This document shows positions 25,641 through 37,007 of a DNA stretch of 64,000 nucleotides, piece by piece. The stretch spans positions 1-64,000 of the forward strand of contig QVRM01006102.1 in assembly GCA_003439945.1 (NCBI GenBank), read 5' to 3'. This DNA is from Dermanyssus gallinae. Its lineage: Eukaryota > Arthropoda > Arachnida > Mesostigmata > Dermanyssidae. Numbering within the stretch: position 1 is the first letter of the stretch; the number at the start of each line of letters is the position of its first letter. The notes beneath the pieces are model-generated. The model did not search any database and had not been told where the DNA came from. It saw nothing but the letters and a program-made list of their open reading frames with translations. A program made the translations under genes and the position numbers.

Positions 25641-26240
25641 TGCATCTGTAAGTCCAAAATTATATATATATATATAATTGTAGACGACATATTTAGAGCT
25701 GTTGGGACTCGATGTTAAGGCTTTTAGTTGCACCAGAGCTCGATGCGCGCCGAAAATCTGGAAGGCCGTTTTGTATGGTACTTGCCGTGAAGCTTTATGC
25801 GCCATCCGTCAGTTCACATACATTGTCCCCATCCCACCGCCGTCTTCCTTTTTCATCAGCGTCATCATTAGTATCGTTATCATTATTATCATCGCAGCAG
25901 CCACGCTGAGCCGCGCCGGATCAGCCTTCATAGACAATGTCGTAGTAGCAGAGCTAATGCTCTAATAAAGACAACTCTTAATAACAGTTACTACAACGAG
26001 AAATCGCTGCCCTACGGTCAATGTCGCTCGATCGAACAGGCGGCGAGGGAAGTACCCACGCTTAACATGGACGTCTACGGTGCACGTACGGTCACGCTGT
26101 GCACCGGTCCACCTGTGCACATGACAGGAAAATGGACATCATCGAGAGCGACATCGATATGCAGCGCCATTTCGTAGTAGCCACCACGCCGCTCAAGCGT
26201 TGCCTTTAGGAGAACAGCCTACAGGTCTGTGGCCGTTTCG

Positions 26241-26267
26241 CTACTACTACTACTACTACTACTACTA
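26241..26267. repeat. (CTA)n microsatellite
   Basis: Nine CTA units. Confidence 0.97.
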
Positions 26268-26812
26268 ACTATTGCTACGGTCTTTCCTCCCCTCACTCGC
26301 TGTCTACTGGCACGTGGATGCAACTGCAGACTTCGCACGCTCGCCAGACACTATTAACATTAACTCTATTGACCGACGCACATCGCATCGACAGGTGGGG
26401 CGATCTCTACTACCTGCTACTTGCTTGCCGTTGCCCTATCTCATGTGTGGAAGACAATGCCGACGATGACAACGACTATGCTAAATGAGATGACAAATTG
26501 AATAGAAAGAACGAGAATAGACTCAAATTCGAGGAACATCATTTTTACATTCGCATGTGTCGGGAGTAGGTCGAACTCGCACCGACTTCTCGGAAAATAA
26601 GTGATGTTTCCTAGTCTAGCTTTCGTAGTAGGAAAAAACTTACCGTCAAAATGGTTCTGCTGTGTGAACTGTGCTGTGAGAATGTGCTGTGAGTAGCATC
26701 TAAATCTGGTCTGCGAGTAGCATCTAAACCTGGTCTGCAAGATCGCTAAAGCCATTGTGCATTCGGCATACTGGAGACAGACGGAGGAGACCCAACTACC
26801 ACCTCCTGGCAA

Positions 26813-27777
26813 GTGGAAACCTGTGAAATCTGCCTAAGCACGGCTAAATCGCCCACCCAACAAGCTACATCTAGTGCACTTACGGCAATTCAAAACCAGT
26901 TGACTCAAATCAAAGACACGGTCACTGCTATGCCAATAATACGGCAAGAGATGGTAGTGCTAGACCAAAAACTGACGGAAATGGCCGAAAAAGATCCAGC
27001 ACATTGATACTACATAGTCAAAACGATATGCACCACCTGTAGCCAAGAATAGATTAGGTGGTGTTGGCCGGCACGTGGACCTCTACATAATATACGACAC
27101 GAGTAATGCAAGGTTACTCATGCTAGAGCAAGAACAATTGATGTGCGATTTTGTGTTGCTATCAGAGCCATCAACAATCACCGTGCGGTTAGTTAACCAG
27201 GTGATTGCCGCGGCTGGTCTGGACAACATAAACATCAAGAAAGCTAGACGAAAATTCTACAAACAGCGCCATCGTCGTCACAGCTGATACCGAAGTGAAC
27301 GCGCGGAGAGCAATAATTCGCATCGGCGACAGAAACAGGCCACTCACAACTCGTCAAAACGTCTTCCCAAACAAGAACGCCATCAGCTGCAGCAACGGCA
27401 ACAGTAACAACAATTACACCATCACAGCTGCCACTCACCTGGCGCCAAAATTGTACCAACTTAGAAAATCATGCAGTGGTCTAAAAGAATCATACTCCAA
27501 CACCCCAATTCACATTCCAAACCAATATTCACAATTGTACGGTACACCTAAGGGAGAGGAGGAAAAGCAAATTAGAAACATTACCGAACTAGAAACATTT
27601 AAACTAGAAACATTAAGTAAGTCTGGCGGTCATAATGAAATGGGCAAAAAACGATTCCATAAAACTACACCAACCAAGCAAGCAGACAATGCTGAAGCGA
27701 AGAAGCAAAACAGCTCGGAAAACAAGCAACATAATATGTGCGTTTATATGAATATATACTTATATATTCCGTTGTAG
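26813..27777 (+). pseudogene. Possible LINE ORF1 relic
   Basis: Three short plus-strand frames (26813-27007, 27075-27287, 27295-27777) follow each other just upstream of the LINE endonuclease. The first looks helical/coiled (LTQIKDTVTAM, VLDQKLTEMAEKD). The second ends RLVNQVIAAAGLDNINIKKA and the third begins NARRAIIRIGDRNRPLTT, which together resemble the RNA-binding part of some LINE ORF1 proteins. The third then becomes Asn/Lys-rich. Position and style suggest ORF1 of the LINE whose ORF2 starts at 28244, but no decisive motif is present. A chance series of frames is possible. Confidence 0.35.
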
Positions 27778-28243
27778 GGCACTTAGCTTTTAAATATCTC
27801 CAATGAGATAACTGAACACCAGTAAAACCAGAAATAGCCAGCTAAAATTGCAATTTTTTTTATCTATGAAGGTAATATTCCTAGTTGATCGCACATATCG
27901 TTTAATGCCCACATACATTTGCCATTAATACTGACTTATTAATAATCAATGCATCCACATGGATTTAGCTCAAATCTTTATTGGTTGACCACTAACTTCT
28001 AAAGAAAGCAATATCTGTATGTGAATGGTTATCTGGGGTGCGAAGGTATGGTTAAGACTGCAGTACGATTTGTTAGTTCTAACTATTGGTGTATCTTTAT
28101 TACTTTATCGTTAATTACCTGTTCCTGTCTTTTCCGAGAAGGGTCACATACGCATGGAAAGAAACTACAAACATGTAACACATTACTGATTTAATAGTAT
28201 TACAAAACAAGAAGCCAGTACAATATTTAGGGTATAGTTATTA

Positions 28244-28767
28244 AAAATTAGAAGCTTATCAGCCAATATAGCGCTGCTTCTCGGTATGATCTCTCAGCTG
28301 CCAAGATACGACGCTCTTGTCCTCACGGAAACGTGGGTTCACCAAGACTAGATGTGTGGATTCAGCATTGACGGCTACCCCGGGTAGTTCTCGCCCAAAA
28401 GTAAAAACAGAGCAGGCGGCGTGGCAATATTTGTTAATAGCAAGTATAAAAGTACACAAGTACAAGTAGTTATGGAAAATGCAGACGTATGTATAATGTC
28501 AATAATGGCAGAGAACACAACTATTCAACTTGTAGGCATTTACCGATCACCAAACAACATTTGTTCCACACCAGGACATTTCATTCATGAACTACAGAAT
28601 ATATGCAAAGCCGGTGAATCACCAAACAAACTTGTCTTACAGATGCAAACATCGATGTCAGCAAGACAACAATAATGAGCCAAGATTATCCAAATGCACT
28701 GGTTGAAAAGGGTTTTACACTCTTAAAGACAGGGGCAACGAGAACAACCGGTGAAAGTCTCGGCGCA
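28244..28767 (+). pseudogene. LINE (host copy) AP-endonuclease, N-terminal part
   Basis: Translation gives KIRSLSANIALLL, then YDALVLTETWV (the catalytic E of the APE fold), SIDGYPG, NRAGGVAIFVNSKY, LVGIYRSPNN, a short NKLVL…DANID segment and DYPNALVEKGFTLL…TRTT. This is the usual order of an APE-type LINE endonuclease. It has in-frame stops and at least one frame change. At TRTTGES the sequence jumps into the RT of another LINE. The missing endonuclease C-terminus resumes at 30011, so this copy is interrupted by an insertion. Confidence 0.8.
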
Positions 28768-30010
28768 TTCCTTGACGTAGCGAAGGCCTTTGACTGTCTT
28801 GACCACTCTATATTTTTCACGATGCTGCGAGAAATGGGTTGCGCACCAGATGTGGCTGCCTGGTTTAAATCGTACCTATAAATATAGAATGTCGACCAGT
28901 AATATATGCGGATGATACAACTCTGCTGTTCCGCATCTCACCTGCTCAGCTATCAAACGGTCAAGTTAATCTTAGGCATGTGAAAACCGGTATCGAAACG
29001 GCAATTTCATATTTTAAACGGTTTGGCCTTGTCGTGAATCCGACTAAGACGAAACTCGTCTTGCTTCACACACCTCAGCGGGGATCGAGGCTGAAACTGG
29101 ACACGGGTAATATATCCCTCCAAGTGGGCGGTGCAGCTGTCCTCTGAATCGAGAAGTAAAGTGCCTAGGAATTACGCTTTATGATAATGTTAAATGGGAA
29201 AGTCACGTTCGGTCGAGCGTCAGGGTCTGCTGTGCTGTGGTGGCATCGCTGGCTGGTCTGAGAAAGGCCAAGGTGTCCCGCGTTGTTCTGGGCCTTGTAT
29301 ACAGAGCGCTCCTGGAATCGATTTTCACTTACGGAACCACTTTATGGGACGCAACCTTCTCGGGAACCTTGCACTCGTTACGGGTGATCCAGAACAATGC
29401 GGTGCGAGCCATTACTGATCTGTCTCGTCGGGACGACGTGTCGCCATGGTACGGTAGACTCGGACTACTCAAACTCGATCAGCTGGCACGAATAAATTTA
29501 GCCGTGCTTGCATATAAGATGGTTAAAGGCAAACTACCTCCAGGTTGCGATTTCGAATTCCAACTCACCCCCTTCAGGTCTCAGCGATATGAGGGCCAAC
29601 TCAGGGTTCCCAGATGCAATGTTGACCTTAACGCAGCATTCTCTAGCCTGCATGCTGCCAAAAGTATGGAACGAGCTCTCGCAGGACCTCCGAAATACGG
29701 AGCGGGTCGGTGTTTTTAGAAGACGTTTAACCAAGGAACTAAATGCTGAAAACAATTGTTCTTAGTTTTTAAATTAGTAAATCGTCGACATTGTGCAAGA
29801 TTAGATTACCCTATGATATGGGTATACAATAGGTATACAGCAAAAAAATGTAAAATCATGTAGGTTTGTGTGTGTGTATAATATTGTGATTACACTCACA
29901 GATGCAGGTGCTACAACGATAGATATTTTTAATAAAATATGACGTTGACAAAAAGTTTGACAGATTGCCTGTAAATTGCATGTCAATAAAGCAATCAGAT
30001 GATGATGATA
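28768..30010 (+). mobile_element. Nested 5'-truncated APE-type LINE with internal deletion
   Basis: Begins inside the RT domain (GAFLDVAKAFDCLDHS, motif A). It runs to WFKSYL and then jumps to PVIYADDTTLLF (YADD at 28905-28916). The fingers/palm region with the usual PQGSVLGPLLF motif is therefore deleted. The C-terminal region follows in two frames (29237-29719 and 29508-29765): VKCLGITLYDNVKWESHV, IFTYGTTLWDATFSG, NNAVRAITDLSRRDD, LPKVWNELSQDLRN and VFRRRLTKEL. The 3' end reads CAATAAAGCAATCAG followed by ATGATGATGATAA, an oligo-trinucleotide tail typical of some LINE clades. It interrupts the host LINE endonuclease. Confidence 0.85.
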
Positions 30011-30316
30011 AAATGTTCCACCATTATAGATCGCATATTCGCCAGCATCAGGACAATTGACATACAAGAAGTCGCAATACAGTTTTCTGGGGGTATATCA
30101 GACGAGCACGCCATCACTTTAACTACAGAGAAGACACGAAAAAAGAACCCGAAAAAAATCAGAAAGGTTGACTGGAGCAGTCCATTAACACATCTAGATG
30201 ACCCCGAAACACTATGCGATACCAATATAACAACATTCCAAACACGTGCAAACAGATCAACACAACACAACACAAACACCCTCAAACATGCGCAAAACTC
30301 ACTAACTGACACCATG
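30011..30316 (+). pseudogene. Host LINE endonuclease C-terminus and linker
   Basis: Directly after the ATGATGATGATAA tail the frame reads KCSTIIDRIFASI, then GGISDEHAITL (the SDH-like end of the APE domain) and KIRKVDWSSPLTHLD, a linker typical of LINE ORF2. It follows logically from TRTTGE at 28767. The frame stays open to the BEL insertion point and continues at 37490 with PWITKEIPKN. The pieces at 28244, 30011 and 37490 are therefore parts of one LINE. Confidence 0.78.
30312..30316. repeat. BEL target-site duplication, left copy (CCATG)
   Basis: CCATG immediately precedes the left LTR and immediately follows the right LTR (37490-37494), a 5-bp duplication as expected for BEL/Pao. Confidence 0.95.
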
Positions 30317-30798
30317 TGTGACGTCATCGTCGACGTTCGCCCTAAGAGCGACGTCGCACGAGACGTTGACCTCTTAGTTCTCACCTCGACCGTAGAGGGC
30401 GCCACAGGCGAGACACATTCCTCCATAGGAAAATGTGCAGTTAATAATATCGTTGACATTTCTAGTCGTATAAATTATATAAACATTAATATAAATAGAT
30501 AGGTATAATGTACATGTGTAACTGAAAAACGATGGAAATAAATATCGAATAAGAATAATAAATTTGAATTACCCGGGTTGCTTGCCGGCGTGCACGCCGC
30601 CACGTGCCTCCCGTGACTGCATCGGCACACGCGCATACGCGCACTTGGTGTTTGACTGCCGTTCGTTGTGGTCACGGGTAGCGAGTCAGTTCTACCGTTA
30701 TGGAGACTGCGCTCTAGGCGTCACCGGCAAGCAAGGCTACCCAGGGTTACATACCCGTACCCAAGTCTTTTCATTATTAAGCCGCTGGTGGCGCAACA
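30317..30798 (+). repeat. BEL/Pao 5' LTR
   Basis: 482 bp, TG...CA. A TATA-like TATAAATTAT lies at 30469-30480. Two AATAAA polyadenylation signals lie at 30537-30542 and 30557-30562, followed by a CpG-rich segment that would hold R/U5. The two TGACGTCA-like bases at the very start (TGACGTCAT) match a CRE-type promoter motif. Confidence 0.95.
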
Positions 30799-30800
30799 TT

Positions 30801-30812
30801 TGGTGTCAGAAG
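30801..30812 (+). promoter_or_regulatory. tRNA primer-binding site
   Basis: TGGTGTCAGAAG lies two bases after the left LTR. The TGG start pairs with a tRNA CCA end, as in other BEL/Pao elements. The specific tRNA was not identified. Confidence 0.8.
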
Positions 30813-31382
30813 AACAGAAAAGCAGAACCCGCGCACTCTTCAGGAGGAATTTTCGCCTAGCTGCGGTGACGTTGCACAAGTCAGCAACCCTCCAGGCGCG
30901 GTGATCTCGGGCGCACTGCCAAGATCTCCTGCACAGTCATCGTTGGTCCTAAACCGGTCTGGTGCTTAGTCACCCGCAGCCGTCCACTCCTTCAGCGGAG
31001 GACGCTCGTTGCAAACTTGACCAGGGTTTGGACTACCTCGTTCGTCAGTTGTCCATACCGGACAGACTATCTTCATCGACCGAGTCTACGACACGTGGTC
31101 GGGCGAGCTCAGGAGAGCCGCCAATCTCACCGTGCAGCGGGTGCCAGGCGCAAAATCACCATCACCCCCACTCATCCCAAGAAGTCGCTCACGGAACATC
31201 AACCAAGCTCAAGCCTTCGAGAGGAAGCAAGAAACAGTGAAGAGGCAAGGACACCCCAGTTCAAGCTATCGTCAGGAGTCATCCCATCTCGAGCTACCTT
31301 CAGGAGCCATCCTCTTCATCAACACACAGGTTGCTGTTTAACACACGCTAATTCACTTTGACCACTATATTGTAGGATCATA

Positions 31383-33059
31383 ATGGCAACAGCATCAACT
31401 GATACAAAGTCCGAAAATATAGACACAAAGGTTGACTCTAGCTATACGCCACTATGGAAAAAAAGAAAGGCGGTCAGAGCGCTATTTACAAAGACTGCAA
31501 ACGCTATATACGAGTTTCTCAAAAGTACACCCAGAGAAGAAGAATCTATCAAAAAAGCTAGAAAATTTTTGGTACAAGTAAAGGAGTCAAAAGATCAGTT
31601 AAGTAAGCTTGACGATAATCTTTGGGAACCATTAGTAAGCTCCAACTCGGAAAGTAAACTAGAGGCTATTTTTGAACGCCAAGCCACTTATCAAAATGAG
31701 GCATTAGATTTAATAATCGAGTTGGAAGACTTCATTGGCAGACAAGCCAGTTGCGTCCCTATTGCGACGGCTTCTCATGCCTCTCACCCTCTCTCAGCTC
31801 CTAGCCTAGACAACCAAGTTAAAATCCCCAAATTTTTTGGAGATATAAAAAAATTTAGGGAATGGTTCCAACTGTTCGACCTATATGTGAACAAGGCTAG
31901 CATCCCAACGATAGAAAAGTTTAGAAAGCTAAAAGAGTCTCTGCAGTACCCAGCTAGTAGTGCCATCTCACACCTAGACTTTGAAGAGCAACAGTACGAG
32001 ATCGCTCTAGGCACAATTACTAGTAAATACGGCAATGTTCACGACGCAGAAGAGGAACACATAAACCAATTAAGAAAGGTATGCAGATCTAGAGACTTGT
32101 ATAGACTGGATAGATTAGACCATTTCGTGTCAGTGTGCAAACAGAACGTCAACGCTTTAGGCGCGCTAGGCAAAACATCGAAAGGGCTATCTAGTACACT
32201 TGCTCCATTGATATTAGACGCATTACCGTTGGATATGCGAACCGAATTCATACGTGCATATGAAGCTAAATCAGATGCAGAGAAAAAGGATGTGTGTAAG
32301 CTAGATATTTTGCTAGAATTTCTTGAACGGGAGGTTAGGGTGAAACGGGCTGCTGGCAGCAGCGGTCGTGCTCCACCATCTCACCCTCGCCCTCAACCGC
32401 ACACACACCCTCTCCCATATACAACGAAACATAGCCTTTCGGGCCAAGGAGAACATAAGCGCAATTACGCGTTTCAAACGACATCATCTAGTGTTAGCCA
32501 CTCATGCATTTTTTGCGGCGGGACCCACCCCAGCCAAAAGTGTACCAAAATATTGTCGTTGGAAGAACGTAAAAAAATGATTATGGATAATAATGCATGT
32601 ATGAGATGCCTCCGACGTAATCATACGGCAAGCAAATGTAGAAGTAAGCAAAAGAACTGTCCTAAATGCAATGGCAGGCACTTCGCAATATTGTGTAATA
32701 GACAGACCAACAACGATGAAGACGACAACAACAACAACAACCAAAGACAAACCAGAGATACTAAACGCGACACAAACAACACACACAACGCCAACCACAC
32801 AAACCCACACACATCAGCAAACCCACGCACTAATACACTATTGTGCAAATCTAATGGGTTAGCTGGTGGTACGGTTCTCCAAACCGGGTTCGTGTGGGTA
32901 ACTAATGGACCAAAGAAGGTGTTGTGTCGCATATTGTTAGATACGGGTTTGCAACGCTCGTATATTTCAAGAAAAATTATTGATATGTTGGGTCTCCCCT
33001 CTAAGGATTCTGAGCCTATGATGACTTACACTATAGGTGGAAACGTCTCAAAACTTTGA
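31383..33059 (+). CDS. gag: BEL/Pao Gag with start of protease
   Basis: 558-residue open frame beginning MATASTDTKS. A helical N-terminal half leads to the Pao-type gag core (KIPKFFGDIKKFREWFQLF, roughly residues 148-166). Three zinc knuckles follow: CIFCGGTHPSQKC (about 375), CMRCLRRNHTASKC (about 404) and CPKCNGRHFAILC (about 426). After an Asn/Thr-rich linker comes the aspartic protease active site LLDTG (about 519) with YISRKIIDMLGL. The frame ends at 33059 by a one-base frameshift near 33045; the protein family continues in the next frame at 33037. The start is the first ATG of the frame, about 570 bp after the PBS. Confidence 0.92.
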   Translation: MATASTDTKSENIDTKVDSSYTPLWKKRKAVRALFTKTANAIYEFLKSTPREEESIKKARKFLVQVKESKDQLSKLDDNLWEPLVSSNSESKLEAIFERQATYQNEALDLIIELEDFIGRQASCVPIATASHASHPLSAPSLDNQVKIPKFFGDIKKFREWFQLFDLYVNKASIPTIEKFRKLKESLQYPASSAISHLDFEEQQYEIALGTITSKYGNVHDAEEEHINQLRKVCRSRDLYRLDRLDHFVSVCKQNVNALGALGKTSKGLSSTLAPLILDALPLDMRTEFIRAYEAKSDAEKKDVCKLDILLEFLEREVRVKRAAGSSGRAPPSHPRPQPHTHPLPYTTKHSLSGQGEHKRNYAFQTTSSSVSHSCIFCGGTHPSQKCTKILSLEERKKMIMDNNACMRCLRRNHTASKCRSKQKNCPKCNGRHFAILCNRQTNNDEDDNNNNNQRQTRDTKRDTNNTHNANHTNPHTSANPRTNTLLCKSNGLAGGTVLQTGFVWVTNGPKKVLCRILLDTGLQRSYISRKIIDMLGLPSKDSEPMMTYTIGGNVSKL

Positions 33060-33927
33060 GGTTTACGACGTTGTTATGCAGAGCAGATTCCCACCTCACG
33101 ATACAATCCAGATTAAATGTTTAGGCATTTCCGAAATCACTAAAGGTGAGCTCCCAATAATCTCTTACACTCACAAGCTATCTCCGGTAGCCGATTGGGC
33201 TGAGGAAGAAATCCCTACGTCTATAGAGATTCTAGTAGGCTCCGATTTCCTCCCAAAAATCCTCTCAAATGAAACTCAGATTCTAGACGAGGTTATAGCC
33301 ACTCGCACAATATTCGGGTGGGTATTTAATGGGAAAGACGGGCCAACCCTAAACAACGACAAGTTTCAGACTTCTCCCTGCGCCTTGCGCTCTATGCAGC
33401 CATGTACAGCGGTAGCACTTCGAAATAACTCCCTAGTGTCGAGCACACGTTCGGAGCAGGCTAACTCCGCTAACTCAGACATACAGTTCTTGTGGGACAC
33501 AGAGCTCTTAGGGATAGAGTCTCTCTGTAAAGAAGACGATCCGCTCTCAAACGAGCTTACTAGGGCATTCAAAGAGTCTGTCGATAGGCTCCCCAACGGG
33601 CGCTACGTAGTAAGCCTCCCATTCAAAGACAACTTAAGAACGTTAGGAGACAATGAAAATATAGCAAGATCTCGTCTAAAACATTTCCTAGCCTCCACAA
33701 GGAAGAATAAAGCACTGCTAGAGGCAGTTGACTTAGAGATGGCGAAATACATTGAAAACGGTTTCGCCGAAGAAGCCATTCCAAGAAAGAACAACGAGCT
33801 CGCTCACTACCTCCCCATTCTAGCAGTGGCAAAAAATCCTAGCAAGCCCTCTGCTGAACTGAAGGTGAGGGTAGTAGAGGATGCGGGCGCTCGGAGACGA
33901 GACAAATATTTCGCAAATACAATATAG
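33037..33927 (+). pseudogene. pol: BEL/Pao protease C-terminus and RT N-terminus
   Basis: Continues the polyprotein in the +1 frame: SQNFEVYDVVMQS, EILVGSDFLPKIL, RTIFGWVFNGK (end of the protease-like domain). The connecting region follows (FWDTELLGIE-like, here FLWDTELLGIES; GRYVVSLPFKDN). The start of RT is KYIENGFAEEAIP…HYLPILAVAK and LKVRVVEDAG. The family usually has KVRVVFDAG here. The text then jumps to KYFANTI and a stop. A segment of about 25-30 residues expected before VSDIEKAFLQ is missing, so RT is deleted at this point. Confidence 0.85.
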
Positions 33928-34408
33928 CCATTGTTTCCGACATAGAAAAAGCCTTTTTGCAATTCAAAATCAACCCCGCTCACAGGACTTTTTTGCGGTT
34001 TTTTTGGCCTTTAGGGATCTCCAAAAACCCCGCCGCCCCATAAAATAATTTTGGGGCACAGTTATAGACTTTGGGTTGATCTGCAGTCCATGGCTGCATT
34101 GCGAGGGCCTAAGGCACCACCTAGAGAACGAGATAACCGCCTATCCGGAATACGAAAACGTTTTGAGAGAGATAATTGAGACCTTCTATATGGACGATAT
34201 TTCGTCTGGAGCTCACACTCTTGAGGAGGCCAAGTCGAAGTTTAAAATGTTAAACGAAACGTTCCTAAGAGGCCACTTCCCGCTCAAAAAATGGGCTACT
34301 AACTCTCGTGATCTAGGAACTTTTATGGAGAAAGCAGCCCCTCTCCCGAATACGACAGTATCTTTCAGAGACGAAAAGTTTAAATTCCTAGGCATCCTAT
34401 GGAACTAA
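33928..34408 (+). pseudogene. pol: BEL/Pao RT palm region, broken
   Basis: VSDIEKAFLQFKINPAHRTF and RFFWPLGISKNP (RT motifs around the first catalytic aspartate) are readable but in a different frame from the flanks. A damaged stretch with homopolymer runs follows (about 33988-34080). The frame 34076-34408 then gives RHHLENEITAYP and the catalytic FYMDDISSG (YMDD at 34187-34198). It ends KFLGILWN with an in-frame TAA at 34406-34408; the same frame resumes immediately with VSDDLGVFLEG. Confidence 0.85.
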
Positions 34409-36181
34409 GTTTCCGACGATCTCGGCGTCTTTCTGGAAGGCGCTATGGGCTGCCTAGAAAAGAGCAACCCTACTAAACGATCGTTGTTAAAAGGTTTAGC
34501 GCAGATTTTTGACCCGCTTGGTCTAATCTCGCCAGTGACCATAAACTCGAAAGTACTACTCCAGAAACTTTGGCAACAAAAATCGGATTGGGATACTGAA
34601 CTTTCGGGGGACAACCTTACATGTTTCCAGTCCCTCGTCGACAGCCTCAAGTCTAACGCTCACTTCCGAATTAAAAGAACTTTAGGAAATATTGGAAGCT
34701 CGAACATACTAAAGAGCGAACTACACGCGTTCTGCGACGCCAGTCAAGTAGCTTACGGCTGCATTGTATATCGCCGCGAAATATATCAAAATGGTTTAGC
34801 CAAGATTTTTTTTATTATTTCTAAGGCAAGAGTCACACCCCTCAAGGGTGACTGGACAATCCACAGACTCGAGCTTATGGGAGCTCTCATCGCAGTTAGG
34901 ATCATGTCCAAGATTAAAGAGTACCTACCCTCTCCAATTGACTCGTATAATTTCTGGTGCGACAATTCGTCAGTTCTAGGCTGGGTCAACGACTCTCCTG
35001 AAAGGTGGAAGCCGTTTGTCGCAAATAGAATAAAAGAGATCCAGTCTTTCTCGCCTTCCGCTAAGTGGGACTACGTCAAATCGTCAGATAACCCCGCAGA
35101 TATTGTTAGCAGAGGTTCCCCTCTCTCCCTTGAAGGGACTCGGGATCTGTGGGTCAATGGCCCAAACTGGCTTGCGTCACCAGGCCGGCCTCCGTACAAG
35201 CTTAATGACCAGCCGAGCCCCTCGGTCGACAGCGAAAAAAAGGCCTCAGTTTGCCTCGCAGCATCCGCCATACCCACCCCGACACAAAACACGTTAGATG
35301 CAGAGAGATTTTCTTCGTGGGCCAAAGCTGTTCGTTCTCTCGCTTACGTCAGAAGATTCCTGCCAAAGTCGCGCAAAGACCCAAAACAAGTTATCGGCAA
35401 GAGCATCAGCTCACAAGAATATAGTATAGCTGAAACAACCTTGCTAAAATACATTCAGAGCATTCACTTTAAAGAAGAGCTTCTGACTCAATGCGCTGAC
35501 CTCTCAAAAACTAGCCGAATCTACCAGTATAACCCCTTTATCGATACAAACGGTCTAATTCGTTGCCGTTCGAGGTTAGAGAAATCAAATGATCTCTCTT
35601 ACGACGAAAAATATCCAATAATCATCCCTGGAAATGACCAGTTTGTTGGATTACTGATCAATCAATTCCACGGGAAGAAAGGTTTACACTCTGGAGGAGT
35701 ACTCGCCACTCTGAATCAAATACGATCTAGATTCCTGATTTTGCACGCCCGCAAAGCTATTAGGAAGGCTATACATAATTGCAAAGTTTGTCTGAGATTC
35801 CGGGCAAAACCAGCCGCGGAGCCAATCCCTCCTTTGCCAGCTTTCCGTATCGATCAAACGCCACCGTTCACTTATACGGGTATAGACTTTGCTGGACCAA
35901 TTTACGTGAAAAACGACAAAGGCGAAAAATCAAAAAGCTATATTACCCTTTTCGTTTGTGCCGTAACCAGAGCAATACACTTAGAGTTGGTTCCAGATCT
36001 TTCCTGCTGTGAATTTCTGCTGGCCCTCAGAAAATTCTTAAATAGACACACTGCAGTCTCGAGGATTTTCTCAGACAACGCGCGCACCTTTAAGAGAGCA
36101 TCCAAAGAGATCGGGCTAATTTTCCAAAACATTAAAGAGAGGAAAATTCAGAACTTGCTCGCCTCTTCAGGGATAAGTTAG
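34409..36181 (+). pseudogene. pol: BEL/Pao RT thumb, RNase H and integrase core
   Basis: In frame with the preceding RT piece. Residues after the in-frame stop include GLAQIFDPLGLISPV. RNase H motifs follow: HAFCDASQVAYG (first D), IHRLELMGALIA (E) and YNFWCDNSSVLGWV (second D). The integrase zinc finger comes next (FHGKKGLHSGG…HNCKVC, H2C2 type, about 35668-35795). The integrase core begins with FTYTGIDFAGP (first catalytic D) and IFSDNARTF (second D). An in-frame TAG at 36179-36181, where the family has tryptophan, interrupts the core just before the catalytic-glutamate segment. Confidence 0.9.
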
Positions 36182-36792
36182 GAGTTTATAACGGAACGTT
36201 CCCCTTGGCACGGTGGTTGGTGGGAGCGAATGGTTCAAACCGTCAAGCGACCCCTCCGTAAGATGCTAGGCACCAACGTCCCTCCTTACAGAGAATTAGC
36301 AACTATTCTTACGGACATCGAGAGCATGGTAATAATAGACCCCTCTCAGCAGTCTCAGCCAGCCTAGACGACGTAAAGGCGTTCAGCCCAGCGGATTTAA
36401 TGTACGGCTACAAGGACAAGATACCCCTGCCAGAGACCACCAGACTCCCCTTAGACTCTGTCGATAGCTCTGCAATAGTCTTTTCGAAGCGTTGGAAGCA
36501 CCAACAGTCTATACTAAACTCCTTTTGGAAACGCTTTAAAGTAGAATACTTACAATATCTACGTTCGGCTCATCAGAGAGAACCAGCCATCAGTTCGCCC
36601 CTAAAAATAGGCGATATGTGCATTCTACAGGATCCCTCCCCTTCGAGAGCTTACTGGCCTCTCTGCCGCGTTATTTCTCTTTCTGGGGGGGAGAGATCGG
36701 ATCTCAGGCAGAGATCCTGCACGATTAGAATGGCTACAGGCCAAATATTAAAGCGTCTCGTTCAATTGTTATACAAGCTGGAAGCTAACTAA
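36182..36792 (+). pseudogene. pol: BEL/Pao integrase C-terminus
   Basis: After the in-frame stop the same frame continues EFITERSPWHGGWWERMVQ, which supplies the third catalytic residue (E in WWERM). A frame change near 36340 leads to the open piece 36400-36792: FSPADLMYG, FWKRFKVEYLQYLR and LKIGDMCILQDPSPSRAYW, the usual integrase C-terminal domain of Pao elements. It stops at 36792. About 215 bp of 3' untranslated sequence follow before the right LTR. Confidence 0.88.
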
Positions 36793-37007
36793 CCAAAAAA
36801 AAACATAATAAAAATGTTAACAAATGAATCAAACAGAGATATAGGTACAGTTACACACATATACGTATACTTAGAACAAACACGGCAGACATGAAACGGT
36901 TAAACTCGGAATAAGCTGCTGGCCGCCTCGCGCCGGGACCAAACAAGAAGCGATGGAAGCGCCTCCCTAAGTGTAAGTCACACCGCCACCATCGCTTCCG
37001 GCGGGAG

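Larger units (their letters stand above)
23693..26812. other. Unassigned stretch with simple repeats
   Basis: Contains AAC/ACC-type trinucleotide repeats at about 23807-23870, an A-rich tract running into (TA)n at 25535-25637, a shorter TA run at 25663-25677 and (CTA)n at 26241-26267. Open frames here are compositional (polythreonine, alternating isoleucine/tyrosine). No gene recognised. Confidence 0.6.

Noticed and set aside
25391..25805. Open frames of alternating Ile/Tyr and poly-Phe
   Set aside because: They are translations of (TA)n and A/T tracts; the same applies to frames at 6140, 17258, 23271, 23578, 40825, 41425 and 55273-55789.
29995..30502. 167-residue single protein across 29999-30502
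   Set aside because: It is an accidental fusion of the host LINE endonuclease end with the start of the BEL LTR.
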